Shown here piece after piece: positions 18,291-27,603 of a stretch of 64,000 nucleotides of DNA; the stretch's first letter is position 1, and every line of letters begins with the position of its first letter. This DNA comes from Parabacteroides chongii (lineage in GTDB: Bacteria; Bacteroidota; Bacteroidia; Bacteroidales; Tannerellaceae). The notes beneath the pieces were generated by a model, which did no database searches, was not told the DNA's origin, and saw only the letters and a program-made list of their open reading frames with translations. The position numbers and the translations under genes are program-made. Location of the stretch: positions 3,876,501 to 3,940,500 of the forward strand of contig NZ_CP120849.1 of NCBI RefSeq assembly GCF_029581355.1, written 5' to 3'.

Positions 18291-20627
18291 TTATTTAATA
18301 ATTACTTCATCTATATAAACCCAGCTACCCTGTCCCGGTCGCGTATGATCTTCGGGGCATTTTCCGGGGTTCTTCAAGTCGACCCTGAGGTAACGGCCGG
18401 AAGCCTTCAGGTTGTCGAAGAGCTGGTCTTCGATGCGGATACCTTCACGGAAGATCTGTTCCGGGGTGAAGCTGCGTTCGGCTATCCGGGTGAACGTTTG
18501 GTTGTTGTCTGAGACGGAGAGGATGATCTGTTTGGGTAGATGGGCTCCCATACCGTAGTTCGTCATACAACCGATCGTCACTTTGTCGAACGAGTCTGTT
18601 TTTCCCAGGTCGATCGTGAAGGAGGCATCTTTGCCGTACCATCCGCTCCATTCGAAGTCGGACTGTTTGTCGCTACCTCTCAGGCCGTTTGTCAGACGGT
18701 AGCTCTGTTCGTTGCCGTTCGTTACGGGACGGGCTGTAGCCTTGTTCCAGTGGAGCGGGAGAGTGAGTGTTTTCCCTTTCTGCTCACCGTTCATAAAGGT
18801 GGCAGCCTTGATAGTCAGGTCGCCAGTCACAATCAATGAATCCTGGTAGAGCGTGGAGGCGGCCTGCGGTTCGCTTCCGTCTGTGGTATAGCGAACTTCC
18901 ATATCCGGACGGATGCAGGTGAGGGCAACTTTCAAGGTGTCGTTACTGCCGGTCACCAAATGGTCGAGGTTAAACATCGAGCGGGCATAGTTTACACCCA
19001 GGTAGTCGTAATGTTGTGTCAATATATCCAACCGTTTCAGGAATCCGGGCCAGTCTTTCCGGTCTTTTCCCGACCAGGCGATTTCGCCAACGGCAGCCAG
19101 GCGGGGGAAGAGCAGGTATTCGACATCATCAGCCGAGGAACAAAATTCGGTCCACATACAACCCTGTACGCCGATCAGTTTTTTAGCCACTTCCGGGTCC
19201 CACTCAGGTTGTACCGGTTCGTATTTGTAGACATTTTCCAGGGTGTTGTTACCGAAATAGGTACGCGGTTCGAACCATTGCGGTCCCTGGTAGCGGATCA
19301 GGTACAAGACGCGGGCCGGTGTCATGATAAAACGGTGTCCCATCTGTCCGGCTTTGTAACCGGCTGTGCCGAGTCCCTGCCAGCCCAGTATGATCGCGTC
19401 GTCGGGTATTTTGCTGTTGGTCAGTTCGTCCCATCCGATCACTTCACGGCCTTTACTTTTCACGTAACCCGCCACGCGTCCCATGAAGTAACCCTGCAAC
19501 TCTTCGATGTCGGTAAAACCCTCCGCTTTCATACGGGCCTGGCAAAGCGGACATATTTTCCAGTATCTTTTGGATGCTTCGTCGCCGCCCAGGTTGATAT
19601 AACGGGAGGGAAAGAGAGCCATCACTTCGTCGAGCACATCCTGCAGGAAGGAGAAAACCTTGTCGTTGCCGGCACAGTAGACGATTTCGGCACCGTGTCC
19701 GCCCATTCCGGGGATTACACGGATCGGGTCTTTCACTACCGGGCATGCCAGTTCAGGGAAAGCAGCCAGGGCGGAATTGGTATGTGCGGGCATTTCTATT
19801 TCGGGGATGATCTCTACCTGTCGTGTGCCGGCATAGGCAATGATCTCTTTCATATCTTCCTGTGTGTAGAAGCCGCCGACGGGTGTAGGTTCGCCGGCTT
19901 TTGCGTTTTTGCGTTGGGAGAAATCCTTTTCACGTTCTACGCGCCAGGCTCCCACTTCGGTGAGGCGGGGATATTTCTTTATCTCCAGACGCCATCCGTT
20001 GTCGTCCACCAGATGCAGATGAAGCTTGTTCAACTTCAACATCGACATATAATCGATGATTTTAATCACATTCTCTTTCGGGATAAAACAGCGGGACACA
20101 TCCAATAACAGGCCGCGGTAAGGAAAGCGGGGACCGTCCTGCAGGCTTACTGCCGGTATGTTCCATTGAATGCCTTCTGCCGGCGTTTTGTTTTCTATTG
20201 CCGGAGGAAGAAGCTGGCGGATCGATTGCACGGCGTAAAAAAAGCCGCGGTTGTCAGCTGCTTCTATGGATATATGTGAAGGCGTTATTTCCAGTTTATA
20301 GTTTTCCTCTGCGAGTGCCGTATTAGTAGAAAAGGTAATAGTGGCGGTTTGGGATGAATTGGCATTAATTATCGGGTTGAATCCGGCAGAGGTCGTAAAT
20401 AAATCAGCTAATAATCGGGCTACAGGTTCCTGTTCCTGATTCTCGATTTGGATCGTTGTCGATTCATTAAACGTAAAATATCCTTTCGCAGGAATTTGTT
20501 GTTCGGGCTGGGGAATGATGTTTATCCCGACAGGAGCAGGGTTTGTACACCCTGTAACCAACCAAACGAGAAAGGTGATAAGGAGGAGTTTGTCTTTTGT
20601 CATTTGACTTATTTGTTGTGTTATCAT
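18291..20627 (-). CDS. Beta-N-acetylhexosaminidase (GH20) lipoprotein
   Basis: 778 residues. The lipoprotein signal LLITFLVWLVTGC is followed by a GH20b domain (about 35-160) and the GH20 barrel (165-500). The barrel shows LHLVDDNGWRLEIKKYP and the catalytic Asp-Glu pair in YINLGGDEA near 347. Next come a chitobiase C-terminal-like segment (MEVRYTTDGSEPQA) and an F5/8-type carbohydrate-binding module (SDFEWSGWYGKDASFTIDLG to the end). It removes terminal GlcNAc/GalNAc. The ATG at 20603 (MTKDKLLLITFLVW) gives a shorter, more normal signal peptide and may be the true start. Its likely promoter lies in the putative invertible segment upstream. Confidence 0.93.
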   Translation of the reverse strand: MITQQISQMTKDKLLLITFLVWLVTGCTNPAPVGINIIPQPEQQIPAKGYFTFNESTTIQIENQEQEPVARLLADLFTTSAGFNPIINANSSQTATITFSTNTALAEENYKLEITPSHISIEAADNRGFFYAVQSIRQLLPPAIENKTPAEGIQWNIPAVSLQDGPRFPYRGLLLDVSRCFIPKENVIKIIDYMSMLKLNKLHLHLVDDNGWRLEIKKYPRLTEVGAWRVEREKDFSQRKNAKAGEPTPVGGFYTQEDMKEIIAYAGTRQVEIIPEIEMPAHTNSALAAFPELACPVVKDPIRVIPGMGGHGAEIVYCAGNDKVFSFLQDVLDEVMALFPSRYINLGGDEASKRYWKICPLCQARMKAEGFTDIEELQGYFMGRVAGYVKSKGREVIGWDELTNSKIPDDAIILGWQGLGTAGYKAGQMGHRFIMTPARVLYLIRYQGPQWFEPRTYFGNNTLENVYKYEPVQPEWDPEVAKKLIGVQGCMWTEFCSSADDVEYLLFPRLAAVGEIAWSGKDRKDWPGFLKRLDILTQHYDYLGVNYARSMFNLDHLVTGSNDTLKVALTCIRPDMEVRYTTDGSEPQAASTLYQDSLIVTGDLTIKAATFMNGEQKGKTLTLPLHWNKATARPVTNGNEQSYRLTNGLRGSDKQSDFEWSGWYGKDASFTIDLGKTDSFDKVTIGCMTNYGMGAHLPKQIILSVSDNNQTFTRIAERSFTPEQIFREGIRIEDQLFDNLKASGRYLRVDLKNPGKCPEDHTRPGQGSWVYIDEVIIK

Positions 20628-20770
20628 ATTTCATTCTTGTTATAAGATTAACCAGGAACAAATTTAAAAGTATCCGATTAGTTCGATGTCCGGTTTTGTA
20701 CAAAAAAGTTCAATAATTGTCCAGAAAGGGGAAGAATCGTTGATTTTTGAGCGTTACAAGAATGGTGTGA

Positions 20771-20794
20771 GTTCCGTAAGAACTTATGTCTTTT
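20771..20794 (+). repeat. Left inverted repeat of putative invertible segment 1
   Basis: 24-bp repeat beginning GTTCCGTAAGAACTTATG and ending TCTTTT; its exact complement is at 21068-21091. It carries an internal dyad, GTTC-N5-GAAC, as expected for a recombinase site. Confidence 0.85.
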
Positions 20795-20804
20795 GGATTT
20801 CAAG

Positions 20805-20812
20805 CAAAGATA
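20805..20812 (-). promoter_or_regulatory. Outward-facing -7 box in invertible segment 1
   Basis: The minus strand reads TATCTTTG, an exact TAnnTTTG match, 10 bp inside the left repeat. A transcript would begin near 20798 and reach the GH20 start after roughly 170-195 nt. Confidence 0.55.
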
Positions 20813-21067
20813 AAAAAAGATTTACTACAGGAAGATATCTTTCTTAAACTTTATGAAACAGATAGTTATTACCTCCTTTTAATTGACTATATAAAGTTCA
20901 TAATTACAAGTTTAGCATGAAAAGTATAAAATAATGGTAGAAATACCCTACACCGATGTAATAAGACTATAAATTCAGAAGCTTTTTCCTTTCAGTAAAT
21001 CTACCTATAAAGTATATCTCACTTTTCTTACGATCATTAGTATCCTAATAATCTATCAGTTACAGTA

Positions 21068-21091
21068 AAAAGACATAAGTTCTTACGGAAC
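21068..21091 (-). repeat. Right inverted repeat of putative invertible segment 1
   Basis: Exact complement of 20771-20794. The repeat identity stops sharply at both ends, although a weakly similar GGTGT/ACCAGTG lies just outside. Confidence 0.85.
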
Positions 21092-21123
21092 ACTGGTATT
21101 AATCTATTAAACAAACCTTTAGG

Positions 21124-24100
21124 ATGTTAACTATTGGGAGACACATATATTTGTGTATATTTATTTTTTGTTGCATTACTATTGCGAAGGCCACTCCTGA
21201 GTATTATTTTAAGCAGATATCCCTCAAGGACGGATTATCTGAATCTATGGTGAAATGCGTTTTGATGGATCACGAAGGAACTATCTGGATTGGTACCCAG
21301 TTTGGTTTGAATTGTTTTGACCGCGAGCACGTAAAGAATTATTATCATGAAGAGAAAGACATCAATTCTATTCCCGATAATGATATTTGTTTTTTGGTAG
21401 AGGATTCTCTTCAAAATTTGTGGATAGCTACAGCGCGGGGATTAGTGTTATACAATAAGGAGAAGGATTGTTTTGTGCCGGTTGATTCGGGTGGTTCCAG
21501 GCTATATGTCTCCTCGTATGTGCTGATGCAGGACGGTCTCTTATTTTTGGGGAGGAATAAGTTTTTCAAATATAGTTATTCGGATAAGAGGATTTCTGCT
21601 TTACGGATTTCTACAAAGGAAAATGCAAAAGTCCTTTTTGAGAAAGCTGCGTTGTTTGGACCGGATGATAATCGGTTCTTACTGGCTTCCCGTTGGAACG
21701 GCCTGTGGGAATACAATATCCAAACCGGAAATTTACAACGTTCTTCTTTAGTCAAAGAGTACCAGATAGCTGCCCTTTTAGTCGATTCTTCCGGATGCGT
21801 GTGGGTATCGCCTTACGGAAAAGGGCTTTTAGGATTTGATCGTGAAGGGAACAAACTGTGCCACCTGGTTGCGCCGGAGAAGTTATCCTATAACGTTATT
21901 TTGGATGTGAAAGAACAGGATGGTAAAATCTGGCTGGCAACAGATGGCGGAGGAATTAACATCTATGATAAAACGAGCGGAGAAGTGACGGTGATTAATC
22001 ATGTCCCCGGAAAGCCTGGCTCCTTGTCCGGAGATTCTTTTTATTGCCTGTACAATGATCCTGATGGAAATATGTGGGCGGGTGGCATACGTTGTGGGTT
22101 GGTGGGTTTGAAAGAGGTCTATCTGAAAACATACCGGGATGCCCTTTTGAACTCGGCTTACGGGTTGAGTGAAAAGACGGTATCCGGCATGTATGAAGAT
22201 AAGGACGGAACGATTTGGCTGGGAACTGACGGAGGAGGAATGAATCGTCTGGATCCTCGAACCGGTCTGTTCAGACATTATCCGTCTACGTATCCTTCGA
22301 AGATCGTATCGATTATCGATTATAGCTCGACGGAACTTCTTTATTCCTGTTTCGGTGGAGGATTGTACCTTTTTAATAAGCAGACCGGTGCTCTGAAAGA
22401 ATATTCGGTAGCATATCCCGATAAGTTTAATATGCTGTTCAAACAAGGTAAATCGGTTCATTTGGTCCGGTTGGATGAAAAGCATTTTTATCTGTTGGCG
22501 GACAGTGTTTACCTGTATGACCAGTCCACACGACGTTTATCCGCCGTGAAGCATGAATGTAAAGGATTGACAGTCTCGTCCCTTCAGGAGTTCGGCAAAG
22601 GAGAAGAGTTCAGCTTCCTGCGTGGCGAAACGGATCTGTTTGAACTGGATTATTCGAATAATACACTAAACCCCGTTTATTCATCCGCCGACTCGATAGG
22701 TACGATAGCAGCTGCTTGTAAGGATGCAAAGGGATGTTTCTGGATCGGGACGACGATCGGTCTTTTCTTCTATAATCCGGTGAATAAAACGGTTACCGCT
22801 GTAGAGAATAATCGTTTCTTAGGGACTACGTCGCTGGGATTTGATAAAGCTGGGCGTTTATGGGTCGGAACGCATAACGGGTTGTATGCTTATACGCCGG
22901 AGGATGGAAAAATAATGATGTTCGGTGAGTCTGACGGTGTGTATGCGAATGAATATATATCGAAACCACCTTTGATGAGCCGTTCGGGAGATATGTATAT
23001 GGCAGGGGTTATCGGACTGGTTCATATTAAAAACGGCATTCCTTTCCCTGAGAATCCGGACCCCGTCATCGGACTGTCGGAAGTAACGTTGAACGGGGTT
23101 TCCATGCGGTCGAATTTTGGTTCGGACAATAACGAAATCTCCGTCCCCTGGAATTATACCTCCCTGATGGCAAAAGTCATTGTGCGCGAAAATGACCTGA
23201 TGCGGAAAAAACTATTCCGTTATTATATAAAAGGGGCGCAACAGGAGATTGTAGAATCTGTTAATCATACGATCGCTTTTCATGCGTTGGCTGTCGGCAA
23301 TTATGAGGTATGGGTTTCGTGTATCAAAAAGAATGGCGATTGGAGCATCCCTGTACGACTTCTGTCGATTAAGGTCACTCCGCCCTGGTGGAAAACAAAC
23401 TGGTTTATCGGCGGTTGTCTGTTATTCATGATAGCCGGGCTGTCTTTCATTTTCTGGCTGATGATGAAACGGCAGGAGAATAAAATGATCTGGGCGATGA
23501 AGGAACATGAGCAGCGGACCTATGAAGAGAAGATTCGTTTCCTGATCAATCTGAATCATGAACTACGGACTCCTTTAACCCTTATTTATTCCCCGTTGAA
23601 ACGTCTGTTGGGATCGGGAGAAATAACCGATACGAACCATAGCAGGCAGTTGACGGATATATTGAAGCAGACACGCCGGGTAAAAGATATTATCGATATG
23701 GTGCTGGATGTCCGCAAGATGGAAACGGGCGGGGAGACATTGCAGATCAGGCCCTATCGTCTGAATGAATGGGTGCGTGAGATTACGGAGACTTTCAGAG
23801 GAGAGTTTGAGTCCAGGCATATTCGTCTGGCATATAATCCGGATGAAGCGGTGGAAGAGGTGGCATTCGATGAGGTAAAATGTGAAATGTCATTATCCAA
23901 TCTGATCATGAATGCGTTGAAATTTAGTGATGAAGGCTCCTGTGTCACGGTCTCTACCCGATTGATGCAGGGCTATGTCCGTGTTGCTGTCTCCGATGAG
24001 GGGATCGGGCTGGATCATGTCGATATTTCCCGTTTGTTCGAACGTTTCTATCAGGGAGAACATGGACGGAAAGGTTCCGGAATCGGGCTGTCGTATACCC

Positions 24101-25050
24101 GTTTGCTGATAGAGCTGCACGGAGGCCGTGTAGGAGCAGAGAATAATGCCGGAAAGGGAGCAACTTTCTTCTATGAGTTGCCTTTGGAAATTGTAACGAC
24201 TTCGATTGAAACCCGGCCTTATCTGAATGAGTTACTGGCATTGCCGGAGATAAAAGAGGATCGGGACACTGATTTTTCGACCCGGAAGTATTCTGTACTG
24301 GCGGTGGAGGATGACCCCGAACTTCGTGGTTATCTGAAAAACACATTGAAAGAGTATTTTAAGAAAGTATATATTGCCTCTGATGGTGTCGAAGCTTTTG
24401 AAATGGCTATACACTATCTGCCGGATCTTATTATCAGTGATGTGATGATGCCGCGCATGGATGGCTTCGAGTTCTGCCGGCAGCTGAAGAGTAACCTGGA
24501 AGTCAGCCATATTCCGGTTGTATTGCTGACGGCGCGGACGGACCCGAAAAGTACGGTTCTGGGGTATAAGGAAGGGGCTGACTTTTATTTGCCGAAGCCT
24601 TTCGACCTGGAGTTCCTCCTGGCCATTGTCCGTAATATCCTGCGAAACCGTGAAGCTGTCAAATCCCGTTATAAAGAAGGGAAAGAGGTTGTTTCTCCCA
24701 GGAATGACACGATCAGCAATGCGGATGAAATGTTTATGAAGAAGCTGAATGAGTTGATAAGCGAACACCTGGATAATCCGGAACTGGATGTGAACTTTGT
24801 GGCGACGCGTATGGCGATGAGCCGTGCTTCTCTGTACACAAAACTGAAAGCACTGGCAGATATCAGTATCGGTGATTATATCAATAAGTTCAGGATGGCA
24901 CGTGTGATGGAACTGCTGGCGGATAAGAATCTGACTATCCTCGAAGTCTCAGAAAAAGCCGGATTCACCAACCAGCGGTATTTCAGCACGGTATTCAAAC
25001 AGATATACGGAATGACTCCGTCCAAATACCGTCAGGAACATAACTGTTGA
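21124..25050 (+). CDS. Hybrid two-component system sensor/AraC regulator (HTCS)
   Basis: 1308 residues, one polypeptide holding a whole signalling pathway. Order: signal peptide; about 14 beta-propeller repeats (KCVLMDHEGTIWIGTQFGLN type, 30-690); Y_Y_Y domain (about 695-765); transmembrane helix WFIGGCLLFMIAGLSFIFWL; histidine-kinase dimerisation domain with the phospho-histidine in NLNHELRTPL near 810; ATPase (NALKFSDEG, GIGLSYTRLL); receiver domain with the acceptor Asp in LIISDVMMPRMDGF near 1102; and AraC-type DNA-binding domain (about 1205-1308, ISIGDYINKFRMARVMELLA). All catalytic motifs look intact. HTCS proteins sense oligosaccharides in the periplasm and switch on nearby utilisation genes. 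Its own promoter appears to depend on the inverted segment upstream. Confidence 0.94.
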   Translation: MLTIGRHIYLCIFIFCCITIAKATPEYYFKQISLKDGLSESMVKCVLMDHEGTIWIGTQFGLNCFDREHVKNYYHEEKDINSIPDNDICFLVEDSLQNLWIATARGLVLYNKEKDCFVPVDSGGSRLYVSSYVLMQDGLLFLGRNKFFKYSYSDKRISALRISTKENAKVLFEKAALFGPDDNRFLLASRWNGLWEYNIQTGNLQRSSLVKEYQIAALLVDSSGCVWVSPYGKGLLGFDREGNKLCHLVAPEKLSYNVILDVKEQDGKIWLATDGGGINIYDKTSGEVTVINHVPGKPGSLSGDSFYCLYNDPDGNMWAGGIRCGLVGLKEVYLKTYRDALLNSAYGLSEKTVSGMYEDKDGTIWLGTDGGGMNRLDPRTGLFRHYPSTYPSKIVSIIDYSSTELLYSCFGGGLYLFNKQTGALKEYSVAYPDKFNMLFKQGKSVHLVRLDEKHFYLLADSVYLYDQSTRRLSAVKHECKGLTVSSLQEFGKGEEFSFLRGETDLFELDYSNNTLNPVYSSADSIGTIAAACKDAKGCFWIGTTIGLFFYNPVNKTVTAVENNRFLGTTSLGFDKAGRLWVGTHNGLYAYTPEDGKIMMFGESDGVYANEYISKPPLMSRSGDMYMAGVIGLVHIKNGIPFPENPDPVIGLSEVTLNGVSMRSNFGSDNNEISVPWNYTSLMAKVIVRENDLMRKKLFRYYIKGAQQEIVESVNHTIAFHALAVGNYEVWVSCIKKNGDWSIPVRLLSIKVTPPWWKTNWFIGGCLLFMIAGLSFIFWLMMKRQENKMIWAMKEHEQRTYEEKIRFLINLNHELRTPLTLIYSPLKRLLGSGEITDTNHSRQLTDILKQTRRVKDIIDMVLDVRKMETGGETLQIRPYRLNEWVREITETFRGEFESRHIRLAYNPDEAVEEVAFDEVKCEMSLSNLIMNALKFSDEGSCVTVSTRLMQGYVRVAVSDEGIGLDHVDISRLFERFYQGEHGRKGSGIGLSYTRLLIELHGGRVGAENNAGKGATFFYELPLEIVTTSIETRPYLNELLALPEIKEDRDTDFSTRKYSVLAVEDDPELRGYLKNTLKEYFKKVYIASDGVEAFEMAIHYLPDLIISDVMMPRMDGFEFCRQLKSNLEVSHIPVVLLTARTDPKSTVLGYKEGADFYLPKPFDLEFLLAIVRNILRNREAVKSRYKEGKEVVSPRNDTISNADEMFMKKLNELISEHLDNPELDVNFVATRMAMSRASLYTKLKALADISIGDYINKFRMARVMELLADKNLTILEVSEKAGFTNQRYFSTVFKQIYGMTPSKYRQEHNC

Positions 25051-25061
25051 AAAGGTATTAC

Positions 25062-25727
25062 CTATTTCCGGATAGGCAACAGATAAATAAGCCGCGCGGA
25101 AATAACCTGGCTGGCAGATTTATTGAAATAGTCGCTTTTACGGTTGTTGAAGATGTCTCCCAACGCATAATAATAGCGTCCTTCAAGCAGGAAATAACCG
25201 ATGCCGGTACGGAGTTCGATACCGGGTCCTCCGCATAATCCCCAGTCGAATTTCTTTTGGATAGCCATATCGTGCTGGTTATTGGCTCCTGCATTTTGGT
25301 TTTTCTCATCCGGGTTCAGGTCGGTCTTTTCGCCGATGGCAAAACCTACTTTGGGACCCATGTTGACATAAAACTTGAACTTGTTGCTGCCGAAATAGAT
25401 ATGGGTGAAGAACGGTATCTCCAGATAATTGATCGTACGGGTATATTTATACGTCGGGTGTTCGTCGAATTGCTCGTCCCATCCCTGCTGGCTGAAATTC
25501 AGTTCGGTCTGCAGTCCCAGGTTCTTTTCCGTGTTCCAGCGCAATACCAGACCTCCGTTGTACCCCTGTTTCATCTTGGTGTAGACCTTAGGATTGAAGC
25601 TGACGGAAGAGAAGTTCATGCCGAAAGAGGCACCTACTGTTATTTCCTGGGCGAATTTCTTCTGTGCCGTGATGCCGGTTATTACCGCCAGGCATAGAAA
25701 GGATATGATTGTTATCTTTCTGATCAT
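25062..25727 (-). CDS. PorT-like outer-membrane beta-barrel protein
   Basis: 221 residues with signal peptide (KITIISFLCLAVITGITA) and alternating amphipathic strands of the small PorT/outer-membrane barrel family (EITVGASFGMNFSSVSF, LGLQTELNFSQQGW, YLEIPFFTHIYFG). It overlaps the stop of the LysM protein gene by 4 bp (ATGA), so the two are translationally coupled. It converges with the HTCS gene, leaving only 11 bp between them. Confidence 0.8.
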   Translation of the reverse strand: MIRKITIISFLCLAVITGITAQKKFAQEITVGASFGMNFSSVSFNPKVYTKMKQGYNGGLVLRWNTEKNLGLQTELNFSQQGWDEQFDEHPTYKYTRTINYLEIPFFTHIYFGSNKFKFYVNMGPKVGFAIGEKTDLNPDEKNQNAGANNQHDMAIQKKFDWGLCGGPGIELRTGIGYFLLEGRYYYALGDIFNNRKSDYFNKSASQVISARLIYLLPIRK

Positions 25728-27523
25728 CTTACTTCGCTGCGTGTTACGTTATAATCACTCTGGTAATGAACGATGAATGTACTGGTGTTGATGAATCCGC
25801 CCCAGTTATTTACCCGTTCAAAATCAAAACAGGTCTGTATACCTTTGTAATGGATATTACCCAGGTTGTTCTCGAAATTAGCACCGTATTTCCGGACGGC
25901 ATCAAAGAAGAACATACCTGTATCGAATCCTAATATACCATATTTAGGGAATATGTTGATCAGGTTCTTGCTGTACCAGGTCTTATATTTAGAGTAGAAG
26001 TTGGACACTTCCGGCGAGAGGTTATCTGCATAGAAGAAGCTATATATATAGGTATTCAATGCAAAGAAATCATCCAGGCATTCGTTGGTATAGGTCTGCC
26101 ATTCCGGATAACCGAACATCGTAATGTTAAATTCCGGCTTTGTCTCAGCCAGCATACGCAAAGGCGACTTGAACTTGCTCAGGGCTTCCAGGCTGCCGGA
26201 AGTAGGAATAATGACGCTACGTTTGTCTTTGCTGAGCATGGCTTCCATTTCGATCGGGAATGTATCGGCCGAATAGGTCAGTTCGCGCCAGGATATATTA
26301 CGCTGTTTCATTTCAGCCTTGAGGGCTTTGATGAAATCCGCCTTTTCTTCGGTGCCGGGAACTTTCAGCAGGATGATGTTGTCGTTGGCAAACAGGTCAC
26401 AACTGGCTTGTGATGCTTTGGCATACAGGTAGGAGTGAGGCGTGTTTACCTGGAATATATTAGCATTGGATAATACATCATCGTTTTTGGAGGTGAACGG
26501 TATCACATATTTGATATTGTTCTTTTCTGCAAATTCGGCAACCGGAGCTATCTGGTCATTCTGAACGGCTCCGATGATCAGGTTCGCTTCCTTCAAGGCA
26601 TCTTCTTTCAGGATTTCTTTTATCTTTTTAGTTCCGTTGCCTGTATCGAATACGGACAGTTCGATCGAGCAGCCGCTATTGCGCAGACTGTCGACTGCCA
26701 GCAACATACCTTCGTAATATTCGATGAAGCGTTGCGTGTTGGAAGACGGTCTCGGTTCATTTGTCATGAACGGTAATAATAAGGCTACCTTGATCATATT
26801 GACCCGCTCGATCTTTTTAGGGACTGACAACAGGGCATTCACGTCTCTCTCATGCATAACCGGAGCTGTTTCCGTAACGGTTTCTTTCGTCTCTACCGGT
26901 ATTTTGATGACCATACCGGCTTTTACCCCGTTCTTCAGTTCCGGGTTCCGTTTGATCAGTTCAGTGCTCGATATATTGAATTTCCGGCAGATACGGTACA
27001 TTGTTTCTTTCTTGGCGACCGTATATTCGATATCTTTGGTTACCGACTTTACTTCTTTGGTCGGCAGAGTCTCGATAGGAGTTGCCGGGATACGGATCGT
27101 CTTACCGATTGTGAAAGTGGAAGTAGACAGTCCCGGGTTGGCTTCAATGATATCCGGTCCGGGTACGGCGTACCGGATAGATAAAGAGTAAAGCGTTTCT
27201 TTCGGTTGTATGGTGTGATACAGGAAATTATCTTCAGCATTACCCATCGGTGCCGAACCTGCATCGCGCTGCGGGATCTTTAATGTTGCACCCGCTTTGA
27301 TCGATTCACGGCTTTCCGGATTCAAACGGTAAATGTCATCGACGGTTACTCCATACATGGTTGCGATTGAGTATACTGTCTGTCCCCGCTCAATCGTATG
27401 ATAAAATATATTATCATTTAATTCGTTAGTAGTAATAATTCGTGCCTTGTTGTTCTGTGAAGAGATTGAAACACTGCAGAAACTCAGGCACAACGTCAAT
27501 ACGTATATACTGATCTTATTCAT
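25724..27523 (-). CDS. LysM-domain protein fused to a periplasmic ligand-binding fold
   Basis: 599 residues. A signal peptide precedes three LysM domains at about 40-86, 98-146 and 165-212 (ERGQTVYSIATMYGVTVDDI; PKETLYSLSIRYAVPGPDII; KKETMYRICRKFNISSTELI). A type I periplasmic-binding fold follows at about 235-599 (MIKVALLLPFMTNEPRPSS, with NLIIGAVQNDQIAPVAEFAE). LysM anchors to peptidoglycan. The binding fold resembles ABC substrate-binding proteins and LpoA-like regulators, but there is no transporter gene nearby, so a cell-wall structural or regulatory role is more likely than uptake. Confidence 0.85.
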   Translation of the reverse strand: MNKISIYVLTLCLSFCSVSISSQNNKARIITTNELNDNIFYHTIERGQTVYSIATMYGVTVDDIYRLNPESRESIKAGATLKIPQRDAGSAPMGNAEDNFLYHTIQPKETLYSLSIRYAVPGPDIIEANPGLSTSTFTIGKTIRIPATPIETLPTKEVKSVTKDIEYTVAKKETMYRICRKFNISSTELIKRNPELKNGVKAGMVIKIPVETKETVTETAPVMHERDVNALLSVPKKIERVNMIKVALLLPFMTNEPRPSSNTQRFIEYYEGMLLAVDSLRNSGCSIELSVFDTGNGTKKIKEILKEDALKEANLIIGAVQNDQIAPVAEFAEKNNIKYVIPFTSKNDDVLSNANIFQVNTPHSYLYAKASQASCDLFANDNIILLKVPGTEEKADFIKALKAEMKQRNISWRELTYSADTFPIEMEAMLSKDKRSVIIPTSGSLEALSKFKSPLRMLAETKPEFNITMFGYPEWQTYTNECLDDFFALNTYIYSFFYADNLSPEVSNFYSKYKTWYSKNLINIFPKYGILGFDTGMFFFDAVRKYGANFENNLGNIHYKGIQTCFDFERVNNWGGFINTSTFIVHYQSDYNVTRSEVR

Positions 27524-27545
27524 TTGTTGATTCGAATATTTGCGG

Positions 27546-27553
27546 CAAAGATA
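27546..27553 (-). promoter_or_regulatory. -7 box for the LysM protein operon
   Basis: Minus strand TATCTTTG, 22 bp upstream of the ATG at 27523. Exact consensus match; no clear -33 element. Confidence 0.6.
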
Positions 27554-27603
27554 GTGTATGTCCGTATAAAATACTAATTTTGGAAGCTAATTAGGTTATA
27601 TAT

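Larger units (their letters stand above)
20771..21091. other. Putative invertible promoter segment 1 (GH20 gene / hybrid sensor gene)
   Basis: A 321-bp AT-rich segment bounded by perfect 24-bp inverted repeats lies in the 496-bp gap between the divergent GH20 and hybrid-sensor genes. The only TTTG-containing -7 box inside it is on the minus strand at 20805-20812, next to the left repeat and pointing at the GH20 gene. Flipping would place that box at about 21050-21057 on the plus strand, about 65-75 bp before the sensor ATG. I see no target-site duplication that would favour a transposon reading. The rest of the gap (20628-20770 and 21092-21123) holds nothing else I recognise. Confidence 0.6.

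Noticed and set aside
18960..20108. A 382-codon frame opposite the GH20 gene
   Set aside because: Antisense shadow; the GH20 active site is on the other strand.
20771..21091. Segment 1 read as a miniature transposon
   Set aside because: No target-site duplication is visible, and an outward promoter next to one repeat fits an invertible promoter better; kept as the alternative in the finding.
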